The notes under the pieces are model-generated. The model made no database searches, was not told the DNA's origin, and saw nothing but the letters and a program-made list of their open reading frames with translations. Both the position numbers and the translations under genes were made by a program. A stretch of 64,000 nt of DNA from Nissolia schottii. Lineage: Eukaryota > Streptophyta > Magnoliopsida > Fabales > Fabaceae. Below are positions 24,731 through 36,904 of the stretch, piece by piece (position 1 is the first letter of the stretch; each line of letters opens with the position of its first letter). The stretch covers positions 205,892-269,891 of the forward strand of contig QANU01073670.1 of NCBI GenBank assembly GCA_003254905.1, given 5' to 3'.

Positions 24731-27700
24731 AGACTTTTTTGACTTATGGGATTTGTGGATTGTGAAATGAACTAGTTATGTTACTCATATGTACATTAGC
24801 CTACACTCGCCCAAAAGAAATTATTTAGTTGACACAATTTTAACCCTTTAAATTTAGGCGCATTCAAATAAAAGATAAGTGTGATTAATTTTATTTAAGA
24901 TACATTCATATTTTTATGAGTGAGCCTAAAGTATAACATGTAGAAGGTGATTTCTCAGTTACCCCATAGGATAAATATCTCATTCTATAAAATTTATCCA
25001 TTTTTAATCATTTTTATAACTAAATTTATTGAATATTATTATTATTTCATGTTCTACATGATCGTAATAAAATTTTCGTTAGTTAAAACATTGAAAGAGC
25101 CAACTTATAAAATGTTTAGAGATTTGTAAACCATTTGAACTTTACGATTCATCTCTTTATAAATATTGTATTAAAAAGTAATAATTTATCATATTAGATC
25201 ATATAATCTATCAATATTTATTAGGTCATGAAATAATAACAGATAAATTTAATCATAAAAATTATTAAAAATAAATAAATTCAATAGCACTGAGTAAATG
25301 AAGTACATGAGAAACCAACCCTTTAGAATTGTGACCTTGCAAGTATCTCTCCACGTAACAAATCTGTACGGTTTTTTTATTACCAACATATAGCTGCATG
25401 GCTTTTTTCCTTACTAACATATAACTGCATGGGCTTTTTCCTGTGAAGTTGGGCCTGGGCTGCTAGTTTGACAACGTACTAGACCATAAGATGTTGACAA
25501 CAAAATTCCACATCCCATCCCATCACTACCTATTTGTGAAGATTTTTTATCTTGTCTTGCTTTATTGATTTTCTTTTGTCTTATTAAGATAGAAATATTA
25601 AGATACGGGATAAAATTTTATTTGTTTATTAAGATATGTATAAAAAAATTGTATATTTTCTGTATCTTTATTTTGTTAAGACAAAGGGAAAGGATCTTTT
25701 AGATTAGGATAATGTATTTTTTTATTAAATTAATTCAATGAGGTGTTTTAAATTATTTATAGTATATTTTCTATCTCGTCTCTATTAAATCAAATAAGAT
25801 ATAAATACAAATAAGTTGGTTTATACACTATCATTAAACAAAATATAAAATTGACTTGTCCTTTTATTTTTGATGTCTCTATCTCAATATTTCTGTATTC
25901 CTGTAATACTTACCAATACACCGAAATTTTTTGCTTCCATCTTTAATTTAGAGCCCCAGGCATTGTCTTGCATGCTGCTGCAGCTTGATCAGGTTAACTG
26001 GATCACTGTTATCCTCACATATTTTATTTTATATATTTGTATAATTTCTATCAATTATATATATAACTACAACTCATCAATCTCATTCTATTTTTCGCCT
26101 ATCAATATTGTAATTCTACAATATGTATTTGGAATGAGATGATGTGCAATTTCAGAATGTGTGCTAATTAAGTACTATACTATTTTATGGTCTTTTAACA
26201 ACATTATAAAGAAGTAAATCGCGTTGTATATAAAAGAGTTTGATGGTTATAGAGGGACATTGTCATTTAATTAAATTTTGTTACATAAAAAAATAATTAA
26301 ATCTTTTATCTATTATTTAAAAAAGTATGAATATAAAATAATTTAATTGAATAACATTATAAAAAATTTGCACAATCAATAAATAATAATTAAACTCATT
26401 AAAATATTTCAATTTTTGTTTTCAACAAAATATCTCATGTATCACGTCCCAATTTCACAGATTATGATTAGAGCCAGATGAATAATATTATAATAAGTCC
26501 ATTGACAGTATTTAACTTTAATATACAACATAGTGTCTATTAAAAAAAGTTGAACAAAGCATGAAAACAACAATAGGTAATTAGATAAAGTACCGCGTGT
26601 TTTTGCGCGGAACCACTAAAATAAGAATCATATAAGCTTACTTTTTGTGTAGTAATTAGTAAATAAATGCCAACTTCAATCACTATCATTGTTCATTGAT
26701 TATTTGTAACTTTCTCGTCAAAAAAACATTATTTGTTTACCTTTTCAAAATGTATTACGGGGATAAAAAAGTGAAAAGCACATTATTATTGCGGGCCAGC
26801 CGTGTCCAGGCCAATTTAATTAGTGGGAATAAAAATATATTTTAAGAAGGATTATTTTACATATATAGTCTGTGCTATTGCCGCGTGTCATCCTCATTAC
26901 ATGTTTAAGATTTATATATATGGAAATAATTTATATTCACATTTTATATTATCATCTAATAATTTGACACATAAATAAAATTAATTGAGTATTTTTTTTC
27001 GTTACCTTAGTAGTATTTTAAATACTAGTCCATGATTGAATGATAGTGTAAAAAAGTAAATATAAATTAATTTATTTAAATATTATACTTATATATGTAT
27101 ATTTTTTTATGAACTATTATACTAATATATAATATATTAAATCTTGATAATTCATGTAAAGATATAACCTTGTACTAAACTTTATTTTATCAGTAAATAT
27201 TTTTTATTAAATTTATCTTATTTAACTGATAACCAATATATATCTTATAATTAATAAATGCAAAAAGGAAAGATTTATATTGTGAAACAAAATTTGTTTC
27301 AAAAACCCACTGGTATGTAACGTCCGCGATGTGCGGGGAGAATTAATTAGTTTAGTTTACATATTCAATAATATGTCATTCATGATGGAATGTATACATA
27401 TTTACGGTTCATAGTTAGATAAGACAAGTTTTTGTAATTAAGATAATGATTTAAATTGTTTATGAGAACATGATAAGTAAGTGAACTCCAATAATTACTA
27501 AATATTAAATTTGTTTATATGAATAATGAAACTCGTAACCAACACTCAAATCACCATAAAAGAAAACATCATTAGATCCTACAATATATAAGTAGAATTG
27601 CTTTAAATTGCTAATTTATGCTTCAAACTTATCTCATTTCGTGCCCGAGCAACACATTCTTTCATCATCTAACATTTAGTTGTACACTTGTTCAAACCTT

Positions 27701-27898
27701 TTACACGCAATTTATCCTTTGAATTGCTCTCATTTTAGATCATGTCAATACGTTCTTTCTTCATTATAACTTACAAATGTACACTTGTTCAAACCTTTTG
27801 CATGTGATTTATCATTTAAACTTAGTGGGTTTTCCTTTGCATTCTATAAAATTTCATAGATTTAGATAGAAATGGATATAAATACAGAAATGCAGTGG

Positions 27899-27940
<42 letters not shown>

Positions 27941-28275
27941 TTCTCCTAATTAGTTATAATTTTTCACAGAGGAGACAGATACGTGAAATAAGAAATTTCG
28001 TACATCTTTTTTAATTGAAAGAAAAATATCTGTCTAAACTATAAAGAAAATATACACAGTGAAAAAAAATAATATTATCATACCAATGTTAGCTACCTAA
28101 CTTATTGACACGTATTTCTACCCTACCTACATGTCCACTATAATTATTGACACGTACATCCACTAGTAACATTTTTCCCCTTCATGGAGCCCCAATACAT
28201 CAAGCTATTATTCCCCGTCCCTGCTTATAAATGACTCTGTTTGGTTCCAAGCTCAGTCTATTGAGTTTTTTTTAC
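24731..28275. other. Intergenic AT-rich stretch
   Basis: No gene seen. It contains a (TA)n microsatellite at 27902-27936 and long A/T-rich tracts. CATTTAACT-type and ACACGTA fragments recur but without a clear unit. Confidence 0.55.
27902..27936. repeat. (TA)n microsatellite
   Basis: About 17 uninterrupted TA dinucleotides. Confidence 0.95.
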
Positions 28276-28280
28276 CCTTC

Positions 28281-28385
28281 TTACTCAAACAAATTACCAA
28301 AATGCTCATATTTTCAAACATATTACAGGACTATATCTATTTTGGCCAGCGTGACACTTGTGGCCACGTGGTAATGCCACGTCAA
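28281..28385. repeat. Leader block of hairpin array 1: relative of the 77-bp unit, then CCACG palindromes
   Basis: 28281-28330 (ACCAAAATGCTCATATTTTC...) resembles the 77-bp tandem unit at 56251-56453. It is followed by a GC-richer block with TGTGGCCACGTGGTAATGCC, related in position and content to CGCGCCACGCGTGGC before array 2. Confidence 0.5.
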
Positions 28386-28545
28386 ATTCGCTAACACGCA
28401 TGACAAATCTCCTCTAAATTCGCCAACTCTCCTGGTGAATCTCCATTACATTCGCCAACTCTCGTGGCGAATCCTCTCAATATTTGCCAACCGCAATGGC
28501 ACATTTGTACAATATTCGCCAACAGGTTTGGCGAATTCTATACAG
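28386..28545. repeat. Hairpin array 1: five 32-bp units, each with a 10 + N6 + 8 dyad
   Basis: Units start at 28386, 28418, 28450, 28482 and 28514, exactly 32 bp apart. Each begins with a form of ATTCGCCAAC, then six variable bases, then a form of GGCGAATC (the complement of the start), then eight variable bases. Units 3 and 5 pair almost perfectly; units 1, 2 and 4 have one to three changes per arm. Because 32 is not a multiple of three, the periodicity is not a protein repeat. A related array lies at 56517. Confidence 0.88.
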
Positions 28546-28594
28546 TTCATATTTTTTCTAAAAGAAGGGAAAGAAAGTGTCAAATGCCCGATAC

Positions 28595-28915
28595 ATGAAA
28601 ATTAATGAATTCATGTTAGATTATTATAAATGTACATCTAAAATGAAAATTAACTTGTTTGCTCAAGTATATAAAGAATTCAGGTTAAAAAGATTTCATA
28701 AAGTCGTTGACAGTAAAGATGTCCACTTGGCACGACGAAATAAAGTTCATATTTGGGAGTATGTTGCTTCTAAGTTTTTGCAACAAAAAATTTATGAGGA
28801 AGGTGTCATTCACATCATGAATTCAATGACACTGAGCGTTCAGGGAGTCTTGATATCGGAAAAAGGAACAACGCCCGCGAAAAAGATGCTGAGAAGGGAG
28901 ACCACCCTAAAGTAA
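28595..28915 (+). CDS. Unidentified 106-codon open frame next to hairpin array 1
   Basis: Starts MKINEFMLDYYKCTSK about 50 bp past the array and runs to TAA at 28913-28915. It is rich in Lys and Arg with a mixed, protein-like composition, and an in-frame extension upstream reaches 28577. I recognise no family. It may be a fragment of a transposon gene. Confidence 0.3.
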   Translation: MKINEFMLDYYKCTSKMKINLFAQVYKEFRLKRFHKVVDSKDVHLARRNKVHIWEYVASKFLQQKIYEEGVIHIMNSMTLSVQGVLISEKGTTPAKKMLRRETTLK

Positions 28916-29314
28916 GGGCTGTCATTCAGAGACGCCTCAACATACCAAGTATATACTTTGAAAATATGGTGCATAATTATTCATTCTTTTAGACACATGA
29001 CCTCTATAAATGTCTTTTATAAATTAATGCTTCGTATATGATAATATTTGCATTTGTCTTACATCATGATTCACCTAAAACAAAATCCAAAGTTAAAAGT
29101 CATGAATAAAAGACCTTTTTGAGCAAAAATCATGATATCTGATCATATCTAGCATGAGTGCATCTATGTTTGCATGACAAAACAAATGATAGGAGTCCAC
29201 GTAGAAAATGTGCATGATAGAATAATGTTGTGAATTGAATATGTGTCTTTATATACTCAATATTATTTGTTTCAATGTCTTCTATTTGAAACTTTCAAAT
29301 ATATGTTTTCAAAA

Positions 29315-29648
29315 GGGGCAACGGTCAGCAGAGAAGCCCTCCCCAAATTTGTATGATTTATCAGTCTTTCAAGGCGAGGGGAAACGAACAGCATATATGC
29401 CATCCCCAAAATCTCACGACTTATTGGTTTTTCAAAAAAGAGGAAACGGACAGTAGAGACGCCATCCCAAAGTCTATATGACTTGTTATATTTTCAAAAT
29501 AGGGGTAGCGATCGGCAAAGACACCCTCCCCGAATTTATATGATTTGTTAGGGGGAAACGGAGGATAGAAACGTCATCCCAAATTTGTATGATTTATTAG
29601 AAGGGGTAGCAATCGGCAAAGACGTCCTCCCCAAGGTTGTATGACCTC
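29315..29648 (+). repeat. Degenerate tandem repeat, about six units of 48-65 bp
   Basis: Units begin with GGGGAAACG or GGGGTAGCG forms, contain CCCTCCCC or CCATCCC, and end with TATGATTTRTTAG-like sequence. The first two units translate as related peptides (PSPNLYDLSVFQ and PSPKSHDLLVFQ) before stops appear. They lie on the internal side of the LTR-like sequence at 30194. Confidence 0.7.
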
Positions 29649-29654
29649 TTGAAT

Positions 29655-30193
29655 GATAAGTGTACCAAGAGAAAGAGCTCAAAGTCATTGAGATACAAGT
29701 TAAATCCCGCTCAAAAGGAAAAGAGTAGAAAGCATAAAATTCATGTAACTCATATCCAACTGAAATGGAAAGAGCGTATAGTCTGTAGACATCCGCTTAG
29801 GAAAATCGAACAATACAAGCCTTCAGAATATAGAATTCATAATCGATTGAAAGAGTACACAGTCTACAGACACAAGCTGAATCCAATTCAAAAAGGAAAT
29901 GAGTAGAAAGTCTAAAAGACATGTAACTCACCTCCGACTAAAAGGGAAAGCACACAAAGTATCAAGACTTTGAGCTCTACACTCTTAATAGTGTAAGAAA
30001 TAACCATAAAAGCATGAATAACTGATTTCAGTCCAATGATAGATTTTAGTCCGAGAAAAAGTTTCTAAATATGTCTTTATCAAATTATATTCTACTTTGA
30101 AATGTTATATGATATTTCTCTAGTAACAAATTAAATGCAGGGGTTGTCCAAGAACAAATAAAGAATGTTAGAGAAAAGACGACCTGGGGGCTC
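29655..30193 (+). mobile_element. 3' untranslated internal region of an LTR retrotransposon, with polypurine tract
   Basis: Further diverged repeats (AAAGAGTAGAAAGC / AAATGAGTAGAAAGTC and matching flanks near 29725 and 29900) lead to GACCTGGGGGCTC at 30181-30193, a typical polypurine tract just before an LTR start. No gag or pol frame is present, so only the distal end of an element remains. Confidence 0.5.
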
Positions 30194-31260
30194 TGTTAGG
30201 AGATTCTCTCCTTCACTATGTTTATACTGTTGACTAACCTAAAATTCAAATATTGTTTGAATTGTTATGAAGATACAACACAAACAGGTGCTGATAGAAG
30301 GCAGCAAGGCAAGCAAGTAGAGTAGATAAGCAAAGACTCCCTTTACCAAAAGGGTCCACGGATGTTTTGTACACGAAGAACACTTGGCAGCATTCTCCGT
30401 GTGCAAGGGGCTTATGATATAGACCCTTTTGCAACACATAGATACTAAGGATAAATTAAACTAGAAGCATAAACACTTGTCTCTAGTGTGGTCATCAAGG
30501 GTTTGGCATAGGGTGGTGTCATAAAATAGGCCTTGAGCAAATCCACAAAGAGACAAGAAGGGGAACTATGAGGGGTTACGGATTGGAGGACTTTGGACCT
30601 TGCCCCCACATCCCAAAGATGTCATGGGATCCATTCCAAGGCCTTTTGGCCAGCTGTTAGGACTTAGGGAGCAAGAAAATGGATACGTTCTCGCAGTAAC
30701 TGAACCTTGACATTATTCAGCAGCCCTCAAACTGTAGTTTCAGAGGCTCTTTTGGACGCCCTCTATTGACTTGTTAAGAGTGCAGCAAGCAACCCTAACC
30801 TTATACTCTTTAGGTACCCCTCACAACAACCTAGGAGGGAGAGACAAAAAGGCATACTAGGTAGTTTGAGTGTGAGATTTGCTCTGAGGTAAGATTTGAG
30901 AGTGACATGTCTTGGCTAAAGTTGCAGGCATGAGGACCCACGCAGCAGAGGGCCTTGTCCTGCAGCCCTGAAAATGAAATGTCAAAAACAAGACCCAAGG
31001 AAGTCAAACGGAACCCTAGAAACGGGAGAGAGGGTAAGAAAAGAGGAAAAAATAGATGAAAAAAGGAGAGGACTCGGGAGAAAAAACATATAGATTGAGA
31101 GAACACACACACTAAGGGGAAGCAACCCAAATAGAGAATAATCTTTTGCTCTCAAGCCTAACAGCTGAAGCCACCCACAACAAGGGCTTGGAGTAGAGGA
31201 CAAGATTGTTCACCCCTCACAATCCAACCCTCATAGCTCCAATTTTCCTTCCCTTCCATT
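30194..31260 (+). repeat. Probable 3' LTR following the polypurine tract
   Basis: Begins TGTTAGGAGATTCTC directly after the tract and has different composition from its flanks. No second LTR copy lies in the window and the right edge is approximate, judged from where the GC-richer sequence ends. Confidence 0.4.
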
Positions 31261-32251
31261 CATTTTTCCTTCCTCAAGTCTCAAAACAAACTAACGAACT
31301 CATAATATCTCATCTTATGTTTTAAATTCATTTATCAAAATAGTTTAAATCACTTATGTACTAGCCAATTCAATTCAAATTTTAAATATTTGACTCAATT
31401 TTAAAAGGCACTGAATCAATCGATTCAAAAAGGTGACAAAGTACGGAAATTAAGAGATTTTCATTCAATATGCTTGCTTCAATCACTTAACCGTCATATA
31501 ATTTTTAGACTCTATAAATAGAATTTTAAATACACAAATTTCGTAAGAAACTAAACGATAAAAGCATTAATGAACCTCTTGCAATTTATTTACGCATCAC
31601 CCTCAATCTCATCATACCTCTGCCAATTTACTTTAAAATGAGGTCAAGGGATTTCTGTTATAAGTGCTAAGCGATTAATTGAATTGAATATTAATGCAAC
31701 AAACAAACCAAGAGGTTTGTCCTGTTTTGCTTAGAGAAAATTAGATCCTTGTAATCATTCCATAATATTTAGTAACAGCTACAAAGCCACCCAACCTCAG
31801 TGTGATGTGTCCTTCAAAAGAAAAATCGTTTGACATAATTTATTGGCAACATTTATGTACAGAAAAAGCGTTTTCTTGTTTGCGGGTCGGTTGAAGAGAT
31901 TGCATGACTAATGTCAGACAGAATGGACCACAAGAACTTTCTATTCAAAGTCGGAACCAAAAGGTCAACCATCAATACATACATATACAATCAGTGCACT
32001 ATGTAGGAGTAGTGGGCATAGCACTGCAGAAGCACTGGTTCGTTTAATTTCTTTGCGTGTGTGCATACCGAAGTTCATTTATTAGCCAGTGCCACATCAA
32101 CTCTGTCATTTTCCCCTGTTTGTTATGAAAGTTTTCTGGTATTAAACCATTATATACATAATTTTATTATGATTTAAGAGTTATATACTGCAATTATTTA
32201 TAAACAGTATTCTTCTTCTTCTTCTTTTCCTTGCAAAAACAGTATTCTTCA

Positions 32252-32339
32252 AATAGAACAAATGATCGAAATAGTTATAATTTTTGGTACATCTGAAAAT
32301 GTTATAATTGATTTGAAGAATTCGATCATTTGTTCTATT
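32252..32339. repeat. Inverted repeat with 19-bp arms
   Basis: AATAGAACAAATGATCGAA near 32255 is matched by its reverse complement TTCGATCATTTGTTCTATT near 32320. It could fold into a stem with a loop of roughly 50 bases. Confidence 0.75.
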
Positions 32340-33080
32340 GATTAATTAATTCTGAAGGCCTCATTACGAGATAACTGAATTGGAATATAATCACAATACG
32401 GAGGTTTCTCCCCCTACTTTGGGAATTAAATATCATGTACTACTAAACTTGCTCTCAAGATTATTAATCATGAATTCGAGGACAAAATACCTCTTTGATT
32501 TTTCAGTTATACTTGTTTATTTAATTTGGTTCAATATTTTTAAAGTTTCAATTTTGTTATTTATCTTTTAAATCATATTTATTTTTGTCTCTATGTTTAT
32601 CGAGTTAAAACTTTTTCGTCTCAAGTCTAATTGAGTTAAACTAGTGTTCATTTTAAAGTTAAAACAAAAATTTATAACTTTAAGACTTCAAGAACTAATT
32701 CAAAGGTTTTAAGAGGTAAAATAAGTCTTAAAGTTAAATCGTTGATCAAATTGAAAGTGAAAAGTGACCAACTTAAAGATGATTGAAACTAAAATGATCA
32801 CAATTTAAAATGTTAGGAGACTAAAATGATGATGATTTAAAATATAGAACGTGAAAATGAATATATGATATAAAAGATAGAAGATAAAACTGAATCTTTT
32901 AAAAATTACATACCAAATTAAATAAACAAGGATAATTAAAAGGATGAAAAAGTACTTTCACCTTTTAATTTATATAATTCAAGTCTAATATTAATATAGA
33001 TTACTCCCGGAGAAATTTCTCGGACAGCAGATAATGACTAAAATAAATAAATTTCAAACCATGCACATGATGGATTACGA

Positions 33081-33083
<3 letters not shown>

Positions 33084-33112
<29 letters not shown>
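33084..33112. repeat. (CT)n microsatellite
   Basis: About 14 CT dinucleotides. Similar runs lie at 38554-38574, 47268-47302 and 51191-51213. Confidence 0.95.
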
Positions 33113-33115
<3 letters not shown>

Positions 33116-33763
33116 TTTTCTGCGCCCGGTCTATGTTGAATGTCGTATGCGCTTGAATGTTACGGTTTATAATTTGTCGTTTCTCTTCAGTTCTTAGTAC
33201 ATTTTCACTTAATTAGAATACTGAATAAAAAAATCTGGCGACAACGACTGTGTGCTTGGAGCATATTCAGTTTTTAATTGCAGCTTGCAATCGAAATCAT
33301 TATTATTCTACTATGTAAATTTCCATTCACTAACGTTCCGAGTAAAACCATCGAGACAAAACATACTCATTATATATGCGCATGTTAAGTAACAAATTCA
33401 TTCATAGATACGGTTGTTGATTTCTCGAATTAGTTCATGCGTATTAGCCTAATTTTTGCCCATTAATTGGCGTGTCTTCTGCTACATTTAGAACAATATA
33501 AAACCCAAGTCACTTTTTACTTGATCTTTGGAAAATATATCAGGGAAACATCCTGGCATTGATCATAAAGGAACATTTGTTTGCTGTCCTTGCATTGATC
33601 ATAAATATGAAGCATGTTGGAAAATTTGTTGAACTTGTGTTAGGGTTTGATTTCCATGTTTCTAGACTTGAATATACATATATAGATGTAATGTAATAAT
33701 TGTGATGAGATAACTAATTATTTTGTTCGAGTCTTGTATGGATACATAAATAAGAGTTTTGTT

Positions 33764-33970
33764 ACATGTACACCAAAAATCATACACCATACATATACCT
33801 CGTACTTATATACATAAAGTTTGTGCTTTAACACGTGTAATGTTTGTGCACTTAATTAAGTATAGTTGAGAGTATCATTTACAAGTTTTTAATGTTTGTG
33901 CACTCGTGAGAATAAAGTTTGTACATTATTAATAATGTATGTATGGGTGTATGAAATTGAGTGTACATGT
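33764..33970. mobile_element. Mutator-like MITE, 207 bp
   Basis: The left terminus ACATGTACACCAAAAATCAT and the right terminus in reverse complement ACATGTACACTCAATTTCAT match at 28 of about 33 positions. Nine-base flanks AGTTTTGTT (33755-33763) and AGTATTTTT (33971-33979) match at seven positions, as expected for an aged 9-bp Mutator-type duplication. The TGTACAC core is shared with the larger element at 23806. Confidence 0.75.
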
Positions 33971-34442
33971 AGTATTTTTGCATAAATAAATTGCTACATG
34001 TGTAAAATTTATTCAACAAGTCTCTTTAAACTAGACAATACTTTCTTCAAGAGAAAATAAAGTTCGAAACTTAAAATTTGTTCTAATAATCAAAAAATGA
34101 TGAGACTCAGATCAATATTCTTTTTTAGTCTCAATGGAATGAGCCGCACTTGTCGAATCTTAAGTTGCTGAAGGGGTAGGAATTTTTCAGCAATAATTTT
34201 TTTCTATTCTCAAAACTGTAGTCCAGTATTCTTATAATATAATGTGTTTAAACGCAATTTTATTTTATATTTTCATCAAATAAAAATCACAGGTGGAGAT
34301 ACACGCACCCTAAAAATAAATCTTGACATTTTTATTCTATTTAAAACAATTTTTTTTCAGCATTAAATTTCATTATCTAACCGTTGAATCTCTCACTAAG
34401 TAGATTAAGTTTATTAAATTTCATACAATTTGAAAAAGATTT

Positions 34443-34628
34443 TTTTTTTTTAAGTTGCTTGCCTGGTATCTAAGACTCAGCCTTGACTAATCCGGGTCGA
34501 CTCGGGTCGTGCACCTGGCTATGGTAGGTGAGTCTCCCAGTGGGGATAACTACGTGCACAAGATCTCGAACTTAGGACGTTACTTAAGCGATATCAACCT
34601 GCTTATCACTTGAACCAACCCCATTGGC
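34443..34628 (-). mobile_element. tRNA-derived SINE, copy A
   Basis: Flanked by the exact 17-bp duplication CAATTTGAAAAAGATTT (34426-34442 and 34629-34645). Read on the minus strand it has a 5' tRNA-like head with an A-box-like stretch near AAGTGATAAGCAGG and a B-box-like AAGTTCGAGATC, a unique body, and an A-rich 3' tail. Two related copies lie at 38.9 and 42.6 kb. It encodes no protein and would depend on a LINE for movement. Confidence 0.85.
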
Positions 34629-34649
34629 CAATTTGAAAAAGATTTGATA

Positions 34650-35900
34650 CTTTTTTTTCCGACAAAGCCAGATACTTGTATTTATTCATTAAGGTAAAAA
34701 GCAAATAAAAAATGGCCCGTATGGACACCAGCAAATTAGCAAATATAATATTCCAATGAATCGTAAGAAGCAAAACATATAACATAATGGCGTAAGAAAG
34801 AAGAGAAATTTATAATCCTAAATTTCTTGAACATGACAATCAGTTTCGCACTTCATCATCTCACTTTATTATGATGTATAATATATGACTTTAAAATTAT
34901 AAATAAATGTGTATATTAGATTTATATATTTATTAATGTCCATATTTTCAAATGTCCTCTACTTTATCATCAAAATAATATCATGTGATTCAATGGCTAG
35001 ATTAATGAAAATTAATATTCTTTCTGATTCATTTTATTTATCTCACATTTTATATAAATTAAAAAATTAATTATCTAAATACAATTGTTTTTAATTATAT
35101 TAATTTTTAAATGTACCAAAAATTAAGGATGATAAATAAAGTAGATTGAATGAAGTATTTATAAAAGATACAATGTCCTAAGTATAGGAGACTTGCTCCT
35201 ATAATATATTGATTTTTTTCCTTAATAAAAATATATATCTTGTTTAACATATATTCTAAATTGAAGCTAATTCGTGCACAATGACTTAATGAGTATATAT
35301 ATAATATCTTTGGTTTGGCTGCATATATATTGTAGCATTCATCGTGTAGTCGTATGTGTCGAATGGTAGGCAAACTCATTCTCTTTTTAAAGGATCTTAG
35401 ATTTGAGACTCAAGAGAAAAAAAAATGTTCGAATGAACAGTCATAATATCTTAAACTAAATTAGTCAATTTCTCTAATAATAGAGTTCAAATACCAATAC
35501 AAAAAGCACATTATATATTTTGGTAAGTGTAAACAAACTACAATTTATTGAATTGAAGCTTGAAATTGTTACCGATGGATCGGATACAACAAAAGTGAGC
35601 TCAATCGAATGGCACTCAAAAAACCTAAACCAATTATATTGGTAAAAAAATCAAATTACATAAGATAATTTTAATAATGCAGAGAGGAATTAATAAGTGT
35701 TTATGGAAAGTCAAGTCAAATTGTACTTTAACATTTTGTAGAATGACATTTTTAGATTCAGAAGATAATTAGGTCCTCATCTCTTATGTCAGTCTAATTA
35801 AAGTACAATCTTACTTGACGTTATAAAACGTTTAATCATTTCTCTAATGCAAATGAGAAGAAACCTAATTAAGGGCCAAAGAATATGTTAGAGGGAGTAT
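34650..35900. other. Intergenic AT-rich stretch left of the TIR gene
   Basis: No gene recognised. The right end probably includes the 3' untranslated region of the minus-strand TIR gene. Confidence 0.5.
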
Positions 35901-35953
35901 ATGAGTCCATTTAATTTGATCCCATATACGAAAAAGAACTTCAGTAGTAATAT

Positions 35954-36820
35954 TCAAGCTGCAGATTTCCTCTTCATGCGCTTAATGTCTTCCTCTACTT
36001 CCAGCAAGTTCGTAATCACTGCATCCGAAGCGTCCCTTAGCATCTCCGACCAGTCCCTGAAAATCCATCAAAATCAAAATCAGACCATTTATCCATGAAA
36101 ACAAATATTATAAAATAGAAAAACAAACATTATACATTATAGAAACAAATATTGTTATTAAACATTTTTGCACGTCTATGTACATGTGAGTTTAATGTTG
36201 TTATAAAATAAATAAACAAACATTGTTACTGAATAATTATGCGTGTCCATGCATACTTGTACTTAATTAATATGGTTCATTTTTTTTATGTTTAACAATG
36301 TTTGTTTATTTGTTGTTTATCTATTTTGGTGTAGGAGTATTATTTTTGGAATAATAATGCAAGGTACTCACCCAGTGGAAGAATCAAAGGTTAATCCGAC
36401 AGTGTACTTAGCTTCCTCGAGGGCCAAACTAAACCTGTGAAGCTCTTCGAGGGGACGAGTCCCATTATCCTTGACGAGGAGCTGGGAAGGCTTAACGTCG
36501 TAGAAGATGGGGACGACCCTCTTGTTGGACTCCATGAGAAGTGCGAGCTCATGGAGACAGAAATAGGACTCGCAGTAGCGCGGGGAGAAGACGGCGACGC
36601 CCACCTTGCTCCCTACAATGGCCCTGTCGATGTGGTCGAACAGCCTGTCCCCGGCCTTCATGTTCATGCTGTCGAGGAACGACCTCACCCCCAGCTTCGT
36701 CAGCTGGTGGTACAGCAATCCGGCCACGTTCCTCTTCGTGTCGATTCCCCGGTGGTTGATGAACACCTGGCATGCCGGCCGGGCCACCTTCCGGCACAAC
36801 GTGGCTGGCAAGCGCTGCAT
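35954..36820 (-). CDS. TIR-only (TIR-X) protein, probable NAD-cleaving immune signalling enzyme
   Basis: Two exons, 36820-36372 and 36056-35954, joined at GT/AG sites; 183 aa. The TIR domain fills residues from about 18 to 165: QVFINHRGIDTKRNVAGLLY (start of the fold), RSFLDSMNMKAGDRLFDHID, VAVFSPRYCESYFCLHELA, VVPIFYDVKPSQL. The Glu of CLHEL sits where catalytic TIR domains have their NADase Glu. A short C-terminal helix with NLLEVEEDIKRMKRKSAA ends the protein. No NB-ARC or LRR follows, so this is a complete TIR-X gene, not a broken NLR. Plant TIR domains of this kind are known to hydrolyse NAD and signal through EDS1; that is family knowledge. The start is the Met of MQRLPATLC; an upstream in-frame Met exists but would put translation in the likely leader. 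A TATA box lies about 85 bp upstream. Confidence 0.9.
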
Positions 36821-36904
36821 TTTGTTTTCTCTTTTGTCTTGTCTTGTTTTGTCTTCTCTTTTGAATTTGCCTCTCTGTGTTTTGGGGGTAGCGATCGAGA
36901 GGCG

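Larger units (their letters stand above)
31261..33763. other. Intergenic AT-rich stretch
   Basis: No gene seen. A short CTT run lies near 32212-32226 and a (CT)n run at 33084-33112. Around 32236-32340 the sequence around AATAGAACAAATGATCGAA recurs in inverted form (TTCGATCATTTGTTCTATT) about 50 bp away. Confidence 0.55.

Noticed and set aside
28386-28545. The regularly spaced repeat could be read as a CRISPR array.
   Set aside because: The units are 32 bp in total with only 6- and 8-base variable parts, far too short for spacers; the host is a plant nuclear genome and no cas-like gene is present.
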